35,707 nt of DNA, taken from DASXTB01 sp036505615. Lineage in GTDB: Bacteria; Acidobacteriota; UBA6911; JACQSX01. Each line of letters opens with the position of its first letter. Position 1 is the stretch's first letter. The DNA lies in assembly GCA_036505615.1 (NCBI GenBank), contig DASXTB010000070.1, positions 1 to 35,707 of the forward strand, read 5' to 3'. The notes under the pieces were generated by a model. It did not search any database, had not been told where the DNA came from, and saw only the letters and a list, made by a program, of their open reading frames with translations. This document shows positions 14,986 through 24,500 of the stretch, piece after piece. The translations under genes were made by a program, and so were the position numbers.

Positions 14986-16203
14986 ATGCACCTGCAATGC
15001 AGCAACAGTGGCTGTTTGTTGTGCCTGGACATTAACGATCGGGCCTTGCAGTGCCCTCACTGTGGCGAGCTTTTAGAAATCATCCTGGGACCCACTCCGG
15101 ATGCAGACAGGCTGAGGCAGACATTCCGAGACCGGCACAGTTCCCAGGAGCCGATCGACAGGAGTGGCGTGTGGAGATTCCGGGAATTTCTGCCGAACTT
15201 TTACGCGCGTGACCTGGTGGTAACGCTGCAGGAAGGAAACACGCCACTGTTGTCCGCCCCTCGCTGTGCTACTTACGCCGGGTTGAAGCGTCTCCTGGTA
15301 AAGCATTTAGGCTGGAATCCAACCGGCTCTTTTAAGGATACGGGAATGACCTTGGGGATGACGCAGGCAAAGTATCTTGGAGCCGCTCGCGTCGCTTGTG
15401 CCTCTACCGGGAATACGGCAGCTTCAATGTCAGCGTATGCGGCGCGGGCCGGCATTGCCGCAAGGGTCTATCTCCCGCGCGGCTCCATCTCTGGAGCGAA
15501 ACTTGCCCAATCGCTCGACTACGGCGCGGAAATCGTCGAGGTCGAGGGAAATTTTGACAGCACCCTGGAAAGGATGTTGCAACTTTCCGAACCCGAAATT
15601 TATTTTTTGAACTCCATCAATCCGTTTCGCATCGAAGGCCAGAAAACAGTAATCTTTGAATTGATAGAGCAGCTGGGCTGGCGCTCGCCCGATTACATTG
15701 TGCTGCCGGGAGGCAATCTGGGAAATGCGGCCGCCTTTGGCAAGGCGCTGCAGGAATTGAAGGCGGCCGATCTGATTGACCGGGTTCCAAGACTGGTTAT
15801 TGTGCAGGCAGAGGGCGCCAACCCGCTGGTGCGCGCCTGGCAAAAAGGAGGGGATAGGCTGGACCCGATTTCCGAACCGCAGACGGCGGCCACTGCCATC
15901 CGCATTGGAGCACCCCGTTCGTGGAAAAAAGCAGTGCGAGCGCTTCGCTTCACCGCCGGTTTATGTGTCGATGTCTCGGAGGAGCAAATCGCCGACGCGA
16001 AAGCGATGATCGGACAGGAGGGCATTGGCTGCGAGCCCGCTTCTGCGACAACGCTGGCCGGTATTCGAAAGCTGATCAGCGAGAGGCTTTTAGACCGGGA
16101 CGCGAACGTCGTAGCCATGCTGACCGGGCATGTATTGAAGGACCCAGACTATATTGTTCGCAACGCTAAAATTTCCAGTCTCGAGTTTCGGGCCTCGAAT
16201 TAG
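14986..16203 (+). CDS. thrC: Threonine synthase with N-terminal zinc ribbon
   Basis: This PLP enzyme converts O-phosphohomoserine to threonine. It has 405 residues from the ATG at 14986. The N-terminus carries a Cys-rich ribbon (Cys5, Cys10, Cys13, Cys23, Cys26), then the fold-type II domain with the PLP lysine Lys117 in NPTGSFKDTG, the phosphate loop GGNLGNAAA and a Ser/Thr-rich STGNTAAS loop. A longer reading frame from 14929 overlaps hom and lacks family support at its extra residues. The gene starts 10 bp after hom, with no obvious ribosome site, so translational coupling is likely. This zinc-ribbon form is shorter than the E. coli type. Confidence 0.94.
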   Translation: MHLQCSNSGCLLCLDINDRALQCPHCGELLEIILGPTPDADRLRQTFRDRHSSQEPIDRSGVWRFREFLPNFYARDLVVTLQEGNTPLLSAPRCATYAGLKRLLVKHLGWNPTGSFKDTGMTLGMTQAKYLGAARVACASTGNTAASMSAYAARAGIAARVYLPRGSISGAKLAQSLDYGAEIVEVEGNFDSTLERMLQLSEPEIYFLNSINPFRIEGQKTVIFELIEQLGWRSPDYIVLPGGNLGNAAAFGKALQELKAADLIDRVPRLVIVQAEGANPLVRAWQKGGDRLDPISEPQTAATAIRIGAPRSWKKAVRALRFTAGLCVDVSEEQIADAKAMIGQEGIGCEPASATTLAGIRKLISERLLDRDANVVAMLTGHVLKDPDYIVRNAKISSLEFRASN

Positions 16204-16204
16204 C

Positions 16205-16383
16205 TCTCAGCTGTCAGCTCTCAGCTGTCAGCCCTCAGCTCTCCGCTGGCTGTCAGCCATTGGCTTTCAGTTTTGGTCATCTTTGCTGACAGCTGTGGCC
16301 TAAATTGCTGATCGCTGAGAGCCGCGAGCTGATAGCTAGCTGACAGCTGGGAGCTGAGAGCTGATCGCTGAGAGCTGCGAGCT
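16205..16383. repeat. Heptamer hairpin array (AGCTNTC family)
   Basis: Units agctctc and agctgtc at 16205-16243 face complementary units (gctgaca, gctgaga, gctgatc) at 16303-16383. The middle, about 60 bp, is a degenerate version of the same units. It fills the space between thrC and thrB inside the operon and ends about 10 bp before the thrB start, so the mRNA would contain a strong fold-back just ahead of the thrB ribosome site. Confidence 0.88.
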
Positions 16384-16395
16384 TCTTAAAAGGCC

Positions 16396-17385
16396 ATGAA
16401 GGGAAATGAGATTGCCGTTCCGGCATCGATCGCTAACCTGGGTCCGGGCTTTGACACGCTGGCGGTGGCAGTGGAGCTTTACCTTCGCCTTCACATCGCT
16501 GCAGTGTCTCCCGATGACGGAGACAGCCTGGAATTTGAGTTCGTCGATCAGAAACTGGAAGGCGAGAATTATATCGAACGCGCTTTTCGTTTTTTGGCGG
16601 ATGCCAGCGGGAAGCACTTTCCATCGCTCCATATTCAAGTGCGAAGCGAAATCCCAATGCGGGCCGGATTGGGAAGCAGCGCCGCCGCCACCGTCGCCGG
16701 CTTGAAGTTGTTTGAGAAAATGACGCGGCCACTCAGCACTTCGGAGCTGCTCAGCGCCGCCAGCGGTTTGGAAGGCCATCCGGACAATGTTTCGGCGGCG
16801 CTGCTCGGGGGATTGACCGCCAGTTGCCGGCTGGCAGATGGGACCGTTAATGCGCTTCAGTCGCGATGGCCGGAATCGATACGCTTTGTGGTTTTAACCC
16901 CCGAGATCCGGCTGAAGACTTCAGATTCGCGAAGCGTACTGCCTGAAGCGATCCGGCGCAGGGACGCAGTCTTCAACCTGCAGCGAGTTGCCATGCTTCT
17001 GCTGTCGCTGCAGCGGGAAGATTACCAATATTTGCGTGAAGCACTTCGAGACCGCTGGCATCAGCCGTATCGCGACAAGCTGATCCCGGGGTTGAAAGAA
17101 GCTTTGGCTCTCGATCATCCCGACTTGCTGGGAGTGTGCCTGAGCGGCTCGGGCCCTTCGATTGTCGCTCTGGCGGAAAGGAATTTTCCCAAAATAGAAG
17201 AACTCTTGGCGCAGTCCTATGGAAAGACTGGGATCCCTTTTTCAGTGCGAACGCTTGCTGTCCATCAACAAGTCGCAGGTCGAAAGTCGCAGGTCGAAGG
17301 TCGCCAATCGAAGGTCGCAAGTCGAAAGTCGGGCATCGGAAGTCGCAGGTCTCAGGTCGCAGGTCGCAGGTCGGATGTCGATTGA
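16396..17385 (+). CDS. thrB: Homoserine kinase with repeat-encoded tail
   Basis: This is a GHMP-family kinase making O-phosphohomoserine, the substrate of ThrC. It has 329 residues. Motif 1 is VPASIANLGPGFD (8-20), the ATP loop AGLGSSAA is at 90-97, and the C-terminal SGSGPS motif is near 250. Normal members end close to residue 290-310. Here residues 293-329 (QSKVASRKS-type text) are encoded by a GTCGNNN heptamer array that has run into the reading frame and supplies the stop codon, so the original stop is probably lost. The tail is basic and unlikely to be catalytic. A ribosome site (aaagg) precedes the ATG. Confidence 0.93.
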   Translation: MKGNEIAVPASIANLGPGFDTLAVAVELYLRLHIAAVSPDDGDSLEFEFVDQKLEGENYIERAFRFLADASGKHFPSLHIQVRSEIPMRAGLGSSAAATVAGLKLFEKMTRPLSTSELLSAASGLEGHPDNVSAALLGGLTASCRLADGTVNALQSRWPESIRFVVLTPEIRLKTSDSRSVLPEAIRRRDAVFNLQRVAMLLLSLQREDYQYLREALRDRWHQPYRDKLIPGLKEALALDHPDLLGVCLSGSGPSIVALAERNFPKIEELLAQSYGKTGIPFSVRTLAVHQQVAGRKSQVEGRQSKVASRKSGIGSRRSQVAGRRSDVD

Positions 17386-17478
17386 CGAACCCTCTGAGGC
17401 GATTTGCGACCTGGGACTTGCGACTTGTGATGTTCGACCTGCGACTGTTCCTTGACCTGCGACTTGCGACCTGCGGCT
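17271..17478. repeat. Heptamer hairpin array (GTCGNNN family)
   Basis: About sixteen units gtcgNNN (cag, aaa, aag, caa, gat variants) at 17271-17383 face about ten complementary units (cgacctg, cgacttg) at 17405-17478. The first half encodes the ThrB tail; the second half is the thrB-lysC spacer. It shares its core tetramer with the array inside gltB. Confidence 0.92.
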
Positions 17479-17503
17479 TGTGACCTTAACATGGAGTTTT
17501 CGA

Positions 17504-18781
17504 ATGTCCGACAGAAGTAACATCCTGGTTCAAAAATACGGTGGAAGTTCGGTGGCGACCCCGGAGAAAATCCGCTCCGTGGCCGAACGAGTGCGCCGTT
17601 GCCGGCCCGAAAATCCGCGCCTGGTCGTGGTGGTTTCGGCCATGGGCAAGACCACCGATCAACTGGTGTCGCTGGCCCATCAGGTTTCGTCTCAGCCGCG
17701 CGGGAGAGAAATGGACCAGCTTCTTGCCTCCGGAGAGCAAATCGCCGTTTCACTGCTGGGGCTGGCGCTTCAGGAACTTGGGGTGCCGGCAATTTCATTG
17801 ACTGCCTCCCAGTGCGGCATCCACACCGATGGCTCGTTCAACCGCGCGCGCATTCATTCGATCGACATCCGGCGCATTCATAAAGAGCTTGATAAAGGCA
17901 AGGTAGTAGTCATTGCCGGATTTCAGGGGATCACGGATGGGTATGAAATCACCACTCTCGGAAGAGGAGGCGGAGATATCACCGGGGCGGCGATAGCCGC
18001 GGCGCTGCGCGCTTCTGTTTGCGAGATCTGCACGGATGTGGATGGAGTCTTCTCCGCCGACCCATCGGTGGTTAGCGAGGCACGGCTTCTGAAAGAAATC
18101 AGCTTTGAGGAAGCGATTGAGTTGGCGGCCAGCGGCGCAAAAGTGCTTCATCCGCGGGCGGCAGAAATCTGCATGCAGTATCAAATTCCGATCCACGTGC
18201 GCTCCAGTTTTCACATGAAGCCGGGGACGTGGATCCGTGGAGGTGAAACGGTGTTAGAGAAGGCTGGTGTAGTGGGCGTCAGCGCCGACAAGAAAATTGC
18301 AAAGGTGACTCTGCTGGATGTGCCGGACCGGCCGGGAATAGCTGCTGCCGTGTTTGAGCATCTCGCCCGCGCCGATGTTAATGTGCGCCTGATCATTCAA
18401 AGTGCCGCGGCAGAAGACCGCGCGCGCATTACTTTTATTTTGGATGAAGACCTGGTTGACGGCGCGATGGATCTTTTTGAGCGATGGAAACGGGAAGGAA
18501 TCGCGGGCAAGATCCTGGTGGATCGAAATGTGGCGAAGATATCGATCGTGGGTTCCAGGCTTGCATCCGTGCCGGGGATGGCGGCAAAAATGTTTTCCGC
18601 TCTGGCGCGCGAGGGGATCAATATTGACTGCATCAGTTCGTCGGAGATGAAGGTTGCCTGCGTCATCGCCGCCGAGCATCTGGATCGGGCAGTCAAGGCG
18701 GTGCACCGGGAGTTTTTCCCCAGGGGATCAGAATCGGCCAACGGCAGCATCAGGATTGCAATCTCGGGCGAGCCGGTTTAG
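17504..18781 (+). CDS. lysC: Aspartate kinase
   Basis: This enzyme phosphorylates aspartate in the first step of the Lys/Thr/Met pathway. It has 425 residues from the ATG at 17504, which has ggag 9 bases upstream; a GTG at 17480 in the repeat is less likely. The kinase signature KYGGSSVAT is at 11-19, the GRGGGDIT loop near 150-160, and two C-terminal ACT domains start near 265 (LDVPDRPGIAAAVF) and 345 (IVGSRLASVPGMAAKMF), the second with the effector-contact SSSEMKV. It is the last gene of the operon and completes aspartate-to-threonine except for aspartate semialdehyde dehydrogenase (asd), which is not in the window. Feedback by Lys and/or Thr is expected. Confidence 0.96.
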   Translation: MSDRSNILVQKYGGSSVATPEKIRSVAERVRRCRPENPRLVVVVSAMGKTTDQLVSLAHQVSSQPRGREMDQLLASGEQIAVSLLGLALQELGVPAISLTASQCGIHTDGSFNRARIHSIDIRRIHKELDKGKVVVIAGFQGITDGYEITTLGRGGGDITGAAIAAALRASVCEICTDVDGVFSADPSVVSEARLLKEISFEEAIELAASGAKVLHPRAAEICMQYQIPIHVRSSFHMKPGTWIRGGETVLEKAGVVGVSADKKIAKVTLLDVPDRPGIAAAVFEHLARADVNVRLIIQSAAAEDRARITFILDEDLVDGAMDLFERWKREGIAGKILVDRNVAKISIVGSRLASVPGMAAKMFSALAREGINIDCISSSEMKVACVIAAEHLDRAVKAVHREFFPRGSESANGSIRIAISGEPV

Positions 18782-18794
18782 CTCTAGCTTTTAG

Positions 18795-19160
18795 GAGCCG
18801 CGACCGCGAACCCATGAGGAAATCAGAACCGCGCCCGTCAGGGCGCGCGGGGAGAATGTTTGTTAGTTTTCCAACGCCTAAAAATAGTTCGAACCGGCAG
18901 CAGCCTAGAAAAAATTCGGCGAATCTTCTTGGATTTTTCCGCACGCGACCCGAGAAAGTGTGAAAATGCACCTGATCGTACGGGCGGCCCTGTGTGGCCG
19001 CCCGCCGCAATAGCTGACGGATTAGGTAAACATATCGCCCTATTCCCGCGGATGGACTTCGGAGCCGAGAAAAATCCGCTGGATTCTGCAGCGGGCGACC
19101 ACACAGGGTCGCCCGTACACATTGAATCAATTTTTTGACAGCTTCTGACGGTCGCGGCTC
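18795..19160. repeat. Dispersed palindromic element, copy 3 (complete)
   Basis: A 366-bp element has outer 12-bp perfect inverted ends (gagccgcgaccg at 18795-18806, complement at 19149-19160) and an inner 28-bp inverted pair (18978-19005 with 19091-19118). It carries no ORF with protein character. The core and right flank match the copy at 6870-7130. This looks like a non-autonomous, MITE-like or BIME-like element; no target duplication was recognised. Confidence 0.8.
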
Positions 19161-19177
19161 GGGATTTTTTCCCACTT

Positions 19178-20818
19178 CTAATGAAGCTGTGAAAGGTTCT
19201 GCGTCACAGGATCCCACACCAACACCACCGTCCCGCTGTTTGACTGCGCGGAAGCTGGTCCAGCGAAGACCTCAACATTATCCGAAGCTTTCGCAGCATG
19301 CATCTGCACGCACTCCGGGAATCCGTTAGCGAAGAAGTAAACGCCATTCAGGCTGCCGGGAAGACCCAACACAATCACCTTCGTTGTAGCCGGTGACACC
19401 TTGGCGGCTGCTGCGGCGCAAACGCGATCGGCCAGAGTCGCGACGTCTCGCCAAATATTCAGATTGTGGTTGAGTGCCGCCAGATGAAAGGCGACCAGAA
19501 TTGAAGCGACCAACCAGCGCAGGTATTTCGTCTGCAACCTCTCAACGGCCAGAGCGATGAGAAGGGCGAAGCCTGCCGAGGGGAGATAGAGCAGCCGGGA
19601 TTTCTGCAAATCTGCTCCCAGCGACAACTGCGTCACGGCAGGCAAAGCCGAAAGCAGCGCGAATCCCGCGGCGAATGTAAATAGCCGGCCGCCGGATCTG
19701 CTGTGTGTCAGGCAGATCAAACAACCAACGTTGGCCACTAGCAGAAACGCCAAAACAAAATTCGGCTCCACGCTCCAGTTGATGGGAAAAAAAAGCGCCG
19801 CCCAAGCTCGCAGTCCCAACGCCTTCAAGCTGGAAATAAAGCCCAGGTCGAGGAACTCGGGAGCGCCCGTTCTTGGATTTAGATATCCTCCCACTCCCGA
19901 CAGAAGTGTCCATCTGTAGACAAACAATAGAATTGTCAGGATCCAATAGGGAGCAAGCATGCGCAGGCTGTGACGCGAAAAGTCTTGCTTTATTGCCAGA
20001 AATAAAACCAGCAGCAGCGGGAACACATACGCTGTCTCCTTACTGAGCAGAGCGAGGAATAAACCGAGCATGGAAGCGAGCAGGGCAGAGCGAAGTCCGG
20101 TCTGATAATGGCGTAAGAAGAAAAGGAAGGCGCTCAAAAAGAAAAATGCTGCCAAAAGGTCAAAACGCGCGGCAGTCCAGATTACCGCTTCCGGTCGCGA
20201 ACCGTGAAGAGCAAAGATGAGCGCTGCCAGGAAAGCCGCACCCCGATTGGAACAGAATCGCAAGGCCACCAGGAACATGAGCGTTGAATTAGCGGCATGC
20301 AGTGAAAGATTTGAAATGTGCCACAGGATGGGACGATATCCTGACCAGCAGGCATTAGCCCACAAGGAAATGTATCCAGCGGGCCGGAAAAATCCATCGC
20401 CTCCGGCACGAGTCAACGTTGCCCAGAGGTCCTCCCGATGAAATGAATTTGCGATTTTGACCAAAACGAACTCGTCCGACAAAAAGTAGAAGAACAGGGA
20501 GCGCCAAAATGCAACTGCAATCAGAAGCAGAAGTCCTATCCCCGCTGCCAGTGTTGAGATCTTCACCGAGTTCCCGGGACGGGCCCCGGTGTCGCGCTCT
20601 GATCTTTGCGGCTGGGGCGCATGCTCGGACTTTCTTCGGTTGGCGTTTGGAAGGATCAGCAAGATCATGACGGCAAAGCCGAACAAGCTCTGCGCGTTCA
20701 TCGGAGAATTCACCGGCACCAGAAAATGGAAAGGGCCCAGGAAGGCCCGCAGGCAGAGTATTGATCCGGAAACAGCGGCAAGGAACAACAAGCAACGGCG
20801 CGCTACCTTGATCAGCAC
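19178..20818 (-). CDS. Polytopic membrane protein, GT-C glycosyltransferase-like
   Basis: This is a 546-residue protein with roughly ten to twelve hydrophobic segments. An early acidic SDEFVLVK lies after a membrane segment, followed by FFRPAGYISLW, HISNLSLHAANS and HGSRPEAVIWTAARFDLLAAF, then a second acidic-flanked LLSKETAYVFPLLL. This arrangement resembles the O-mannosyltransferase/TMTC type of GT-C enzymes, which use polyprenyl-phosphate sugars. The C-terminal 150 residues are soluble and lack the tetratricopeptide repeats often fused in this group. The start is a GTG with an in-frame stop just upstream and no clear ribosome site. Substrate and acceptor are unknown; the exported giants encoded next door are possible targets, but that is only proximity. 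Confidence 0.7.
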   Translation of the reverse strand: MLIKVARRCLLFLAAVSGSILCLRAFLGPFHFLVPVNSPMNAQSLFGFAVMILLILPNANRRKSEHAPQPQRSERDTGARPGNSVKISTLAAGIGLLLLIAVAFWRSLFFYFLSDEFVLVKIANSFHREDLWATLTRAGGDGFFRPAGYISLWANACWSGYRPILWHISNLSLHAANSTLMFLVALRFCSNRGAAFLAALIFALHGSRPEAVIWTAARFDLLAAFFFLSAFLFFLRHYQTGLRSALLASMLGLFLALLSKETAYVFPLLLVLFLAIKQDFSRHSLRMLAPYWILTILLFVYRWTLLSGVGGYLNPRTGAPEFLDLGFISSLKALGLRAWAALFFPINWSVEPNFVLAFLLVANVGCLICLTHSRSGGRLFTFAAGFALLSALPAVTQLSLGADLQKSRLLYLPSAGFALLIALAVERLQTKYLRWLVASILVAFHLAALNHNLNIWRDVATLADRVCAAAAAKVSPATTKVIVLGLPGSLNGVYFFANGFPECVQMHAAKASDNVEVFAGPASAQSNSGTVVLVWDPVTQNLSQLH

Positions 20819-20827
20819 CGCTAGAAT

Positions 20828-21162
20828 CTAACGCAAAGGCTTGGCGGAGCAAAGTTGCAAGCCCAATCGATGAGCGCTCCCGTTAATTCGACGGCTGAAG
20901 CCAGCGGGTTCAATCCGCTTCAACCCTCGAATTCGATCAAAATCCGCGTCGAAACTACAAATAGCCTGGGCTGTCGTTTCGAAGACTACGGCGGCATGAA
21001 GAGCATCTCGAGCCATGATATGAGAATATTTATCGAGAAGACTGCGCGCGGAATCCAGCAGTTCGGCTGTGATCGGTATGACACCGGGGACTATCCGCCG
21101 AACCAAGTCGTAGACTTTCTTCCCACTGCATACATAAAAATATTGGAGTCGATCAGAATCAC
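20828..21162 (-). pseudogene. vapC-like PIN-domain toxin with internal deletion
   Basis: A GTG at 21162 with a good ribosome site (gaggag) begins MILIDSNIFMYAVGRK, the typical start of a PIN toxin with its first catalytic Asp. That frame ends about 50 bases later. The downstream frame then gives VRRIVPGVIPIT, ARDALHAAVVF and SFDADFDRI, the C-terminal half with the other acidic residues. The whole is about 85 residues instead of about 130. Some 45-50 codons, including the middle catalytic Glu, are missing and the frames no longer match. The 3' end runs on past the usual RIEP terminus. The antitoxin gene lies 68 bp upstream. Confidence 0.75.
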
Positions 21163-21230
21163 CTAACCGAGCTCCTCGGGGGACACTTTCCTTCTTCCTC
21201 CGCTATTTAATCCAGCCTGATTCTTCTGTA

Positions 21231-21479
21231 TCAGACCAGATCCTCGGGTTCGGGAATACTTTCCTTCTTCATTCTTGCCGGGGTTGAGGCGGGCAGTGAA
21301 AGCTCTTTCAACTTCTCAACAGCAGCCAGCCTTTCTTCTACCGCCACCAACCCGTATTGGACCTCGCATGCGCGGCGAATCAGTTCACCCAGGCTGTCGC
21401 CTCCCTGCTTGGCCAGCTGTGCCAAGCGTTTGTGAAGATCGGGCGAGAGAAGTATCGTTGTTTTCTTGGTGAGCTCCAT
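21231..21479 (-). CDS. Ribbon-helix-helix antitoxin (VapB type)
   Basis: This is an 82-residue protein. MELTKKTTILLSPDLHKRLA forms the DNA-binding strand and first helix of a CopG/RHH fold, and GDSLGELIRRACEVQYG the second. The C-terminal half is charged (LPASTPARMKKESIPEPED) and would bind the toxin. It precedes the PIN toxin remnant in the same direction and overlaps its own candidate operator. The reading frame is intact although the toxin is not, so it may survive as a stand-alone repressor or neutralise related toxins elsewhere. Confidence 0.82.
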   Translation of the reverse strand: MELTKKTTILLSPDLHKRLAQLAKQGGDSLGELIRRACEVQYGLVAVEERLAAVEKLKELSLPASTPARMKKESIPEPEDLV

Positions 21480-21499
21480 ATACGCCTCAGTATATGGAG
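21474..21499. promoter_or_regulatory. Candidate RHH operator over the antitoxin start
   Basis: A perfect 9-bp dyad, ctccatata at 21474-21482 and tatatggag at 21491-21499, with an 8-bp spacer, overlaps the start codon and ribosome site of the antitoxin gene. RHH antitoxins typically bind such sites to repress their own operon. Confidence 0.55.
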
Positions 21500-21570
21500 G
21501 TTTGGCCGATCAGGTTGGGAAAAGTCAACTGCCTTTTTTATTCAATCGAAGCTGGTATTTGAAGTTCAGC

Positions 21571-24500
21571 CTAAGGCCTCCGCCGCGAGCGGGGCATGGG
21601 AAGATTATAAAGCTGCTGGCCATGAAGAGTTAAAACTCTCGCCGCATATCCCGGATTTCCCTTTGTATCTGTGCCCGACGCAAAAAGCGTGATGGTCACA
21701 ACATCGGCCGGGGGATCCTGATCAAGATTGGGGAAATCGCGCGCCAGAGTTGCCGGGTCGTATCGGAAAGAGAGGCTTGCGCCGCCGCTGGGCAGTTCGC
21801 CCGTTTGCAGAAGGAATCCTGGCATCATGGTAGTCATATGCCCATTTTTGATAGTAAAGCCGGCAGGCGCGCTGGCCGTAACATCAAGCTGAGCGGCCGG
21901 CCGCGGCAGTAGCTGCGTCTCCGGAAAATTAAGAGAAAGCGGAGCGCTGCCGCGTGCAACAACATAAACAAAAAATCGCCCGTCGGCAGATCCTAAAACA
22001 TGTCCCGTTGGTAAAGGCGGGGTGAGTTGTCCGGCGGAAGTTTGCCCATCAAAGGTAACCCGCACGTCTACGGTGTAGATTCCTGGCTCATCAATAATGA
22101 AGTCATCCTGCGGGCGATAGTAGTAGCCGACCCGGTTTGCCCGTCCAGAGGCTCGAATGATCCTGCCGCCCGGCAGCGCGACGGTGGCGCTGACGAGACC
22201 GGGCAATGGGGGAGCGACCGCACCCGCAAGGGAAAAGGTGTCCCCGACCTCGAGGACTGTGCCGGGGCGCACGCCGGTCAGGTGAACAAAAGCGTCGATA
22301 TCGCGCCCTTTGAGCGTCATAATCGGTCCGCCGCTCGGCCCGCCGCCATTGCCTTGAAATGGTGGAAACACGCGGCTGCCTCGCGGGTCATCGTCCCGGA
22401 CGAGGACAAACGTTGAGCCGTAGATTGCATACTGAGGCCGGCTTAATGCGCGGCCCTGCAGGACGGCAGCGCCATATTGGAATTTGATGTCGTTGGGCAG
22501 ATCTCCATCCTGTCCCACACCAATCTGCCCCATGTAGTTTCCTTCAAATCTCCAATAATGACGGCCGATAGTCTGGTCTTCGCTGACTTCCTCGCGCACA
22601 CGAACCAGCGGGCGCTCAACGGACACGTAGCTGTAACCCCACAAGTCTGTCTTCGAAGGATCGATATGCGGATCGGTCCGATCCGGCCGACTTGAAAAGA
22701 GCGGGGTCTCTCCTGCAGTGGCGCGGGCCTGAAATGGCTCGACCACCGGGCTGGCTCGGGGTCGCATCAGTTCGACGATTTGCCCGGTGGGATCCTGAAA
22801 GGTGATCTCCATGAACGTGCTGTGCTTCTTGGCCATCCACATGACATCGCCTGACTGGAACGGGAAAAAAACTTCGTCGGCTGGGTCGCCGGGGCGGCGG
22901 ACAATTTCAGATGCCAAGAACCACTGCTGCGCTGCACTCCCGTTCCGAATCCCCCGGCGCCCATGCGCAATGAGCGGGGCGTTGCGTGCAGCGACGACTC
23001 CGCCCCAGGTGCGCGAGCCCATCCAGAGCTTGCCCTGAGGATCCTGGTACGTAGCTGTCACGTCCACGCGGTATTCGCCCGTTTCGTCCAAGGCGATTCC
23101 GGACTCTGCCGGGTGGAAGTAACCAAAGCGGTTTGCCTGACCCTGAACCACACGCTCCACAATCCGGCTTGGATCCGAGTTCGCGGCAAGTCGAAACCGC
23201 AATTCGACCTGCGCGGGCACAGGCGGCGTCACAACCAGGCCTGGATTGAAAGCATCACCCACCTCAAATGGAGTGCCAGGCATCACCGCCGTGTCTAAAG
23301 CGAGAACCTGCCCCACGTACACTTCATAAGTCCCTCCGCCTCTCCATGTGTTGCCCCAGATATCTTCAATACTGCCTTCCATGGTGATGACATGACGGCC
23401 ATCTTGATTGAATTGCACTTCGAAGCGAGAATCCAGCGTCGTAAGCTGGTAGACGTCGCTGGCATTAGGTCCATTTCCCCCCTCCACCGGAGTGGCGGAA
23501 TGCGCCTGCGCGAACACGGCAGGACCGAGAACGGCGAGGGAGCCGTCCGGCTTTTGAATGCGCACCGTCAAGCTTCCAGACGGAAAGCAAAATGGGATCC
23601 TGGGAACTGGTGGAGTACCACCGTCCCACGCGACCACGCCCGGCGCAAAGGGTTCCAGGCGATAGCTGATCGCTTGTCCGGATCGATTTAAACGAGGAAT
23701 GACGAAGGTCTCTGACTGAGTCATGATGCGGGAGGAAAAACCGAAGCGCATGCGATCTTCTATGGCGCGCACTCCCCGGCTTCCATTGCTGGTCGTGTCG
23801 GCCAGCAATAACCAGGGCAGTCGGGGCGGCTCAGGATTTCCCACTCGGATCAATGGCAGCGATGCGACCTGGCCCTTGTCGACGAGCACCATTAAACTTC
23901 GGAAGGTGGGATCGGGCGGGACACCGCCGATGCGTCCGTTTTGGTCCTCGAAACGCACAACGATGAAAGGCCGGTAGTAGCCGGAAGGCAGATCTGCCGG
24001 TAGCGACAGAGCCAGTTGCAGGCTGGCCTCCGCGCGATCGGGCGCGGGTCGCGAGAGCATCTGCCGCGTTGTCGCCGCAAAACCGTCTTCGCGCACGAGG
24101 TTCCATCGCTCGATCGGCAAACCGGTAGGGGTCAGCAGTGTAGAAGCAAACTGGCTGTCGCCCCAAGTGCCCGTCCCGTCAAGTTGGGAAAGCCGCTCCA
24201 AACTGAGAGTGGCCACCAGCCCAATGCGGGCGGCTTGATCCAAAGCGCTGGAAACAATTTTCAATGTGGCATCCACGCGCAAGGTTTCGCCGGGCTGAAA
24301 GCTTTGACGCTCCATCGTGCCCGATATCACCCAGATGGGAAGCGGCACTGGAAAGCCGTTGGTGGGTCCGGCTGCAGTAAACGGTACTGCAACACCCTGG
24401 CGGGCCGGATCGGCGACGCGAATGAATGTTCCGCGCACCTGCGCCAGCGCCGGCACGCCTCCAATGTAGCTCGGTTGCACGGTCAGAAATGGCTTCAGCA

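Noticed and set aside
17480..17503. GTG start for aspartate kinase
   Set aside because: It lies in repeat sequence; the ATG at 17504 has a proper ribosome site and the family start.
19178..20818. O-antigen ligase assignment for the membrane protein
   Set aside because: The early acidic SDEF after a membrane segment and the HGSRPEAVIW block fit GT-C mannosyltransferase-like proteins better; no Wzy-type loop was recognised.
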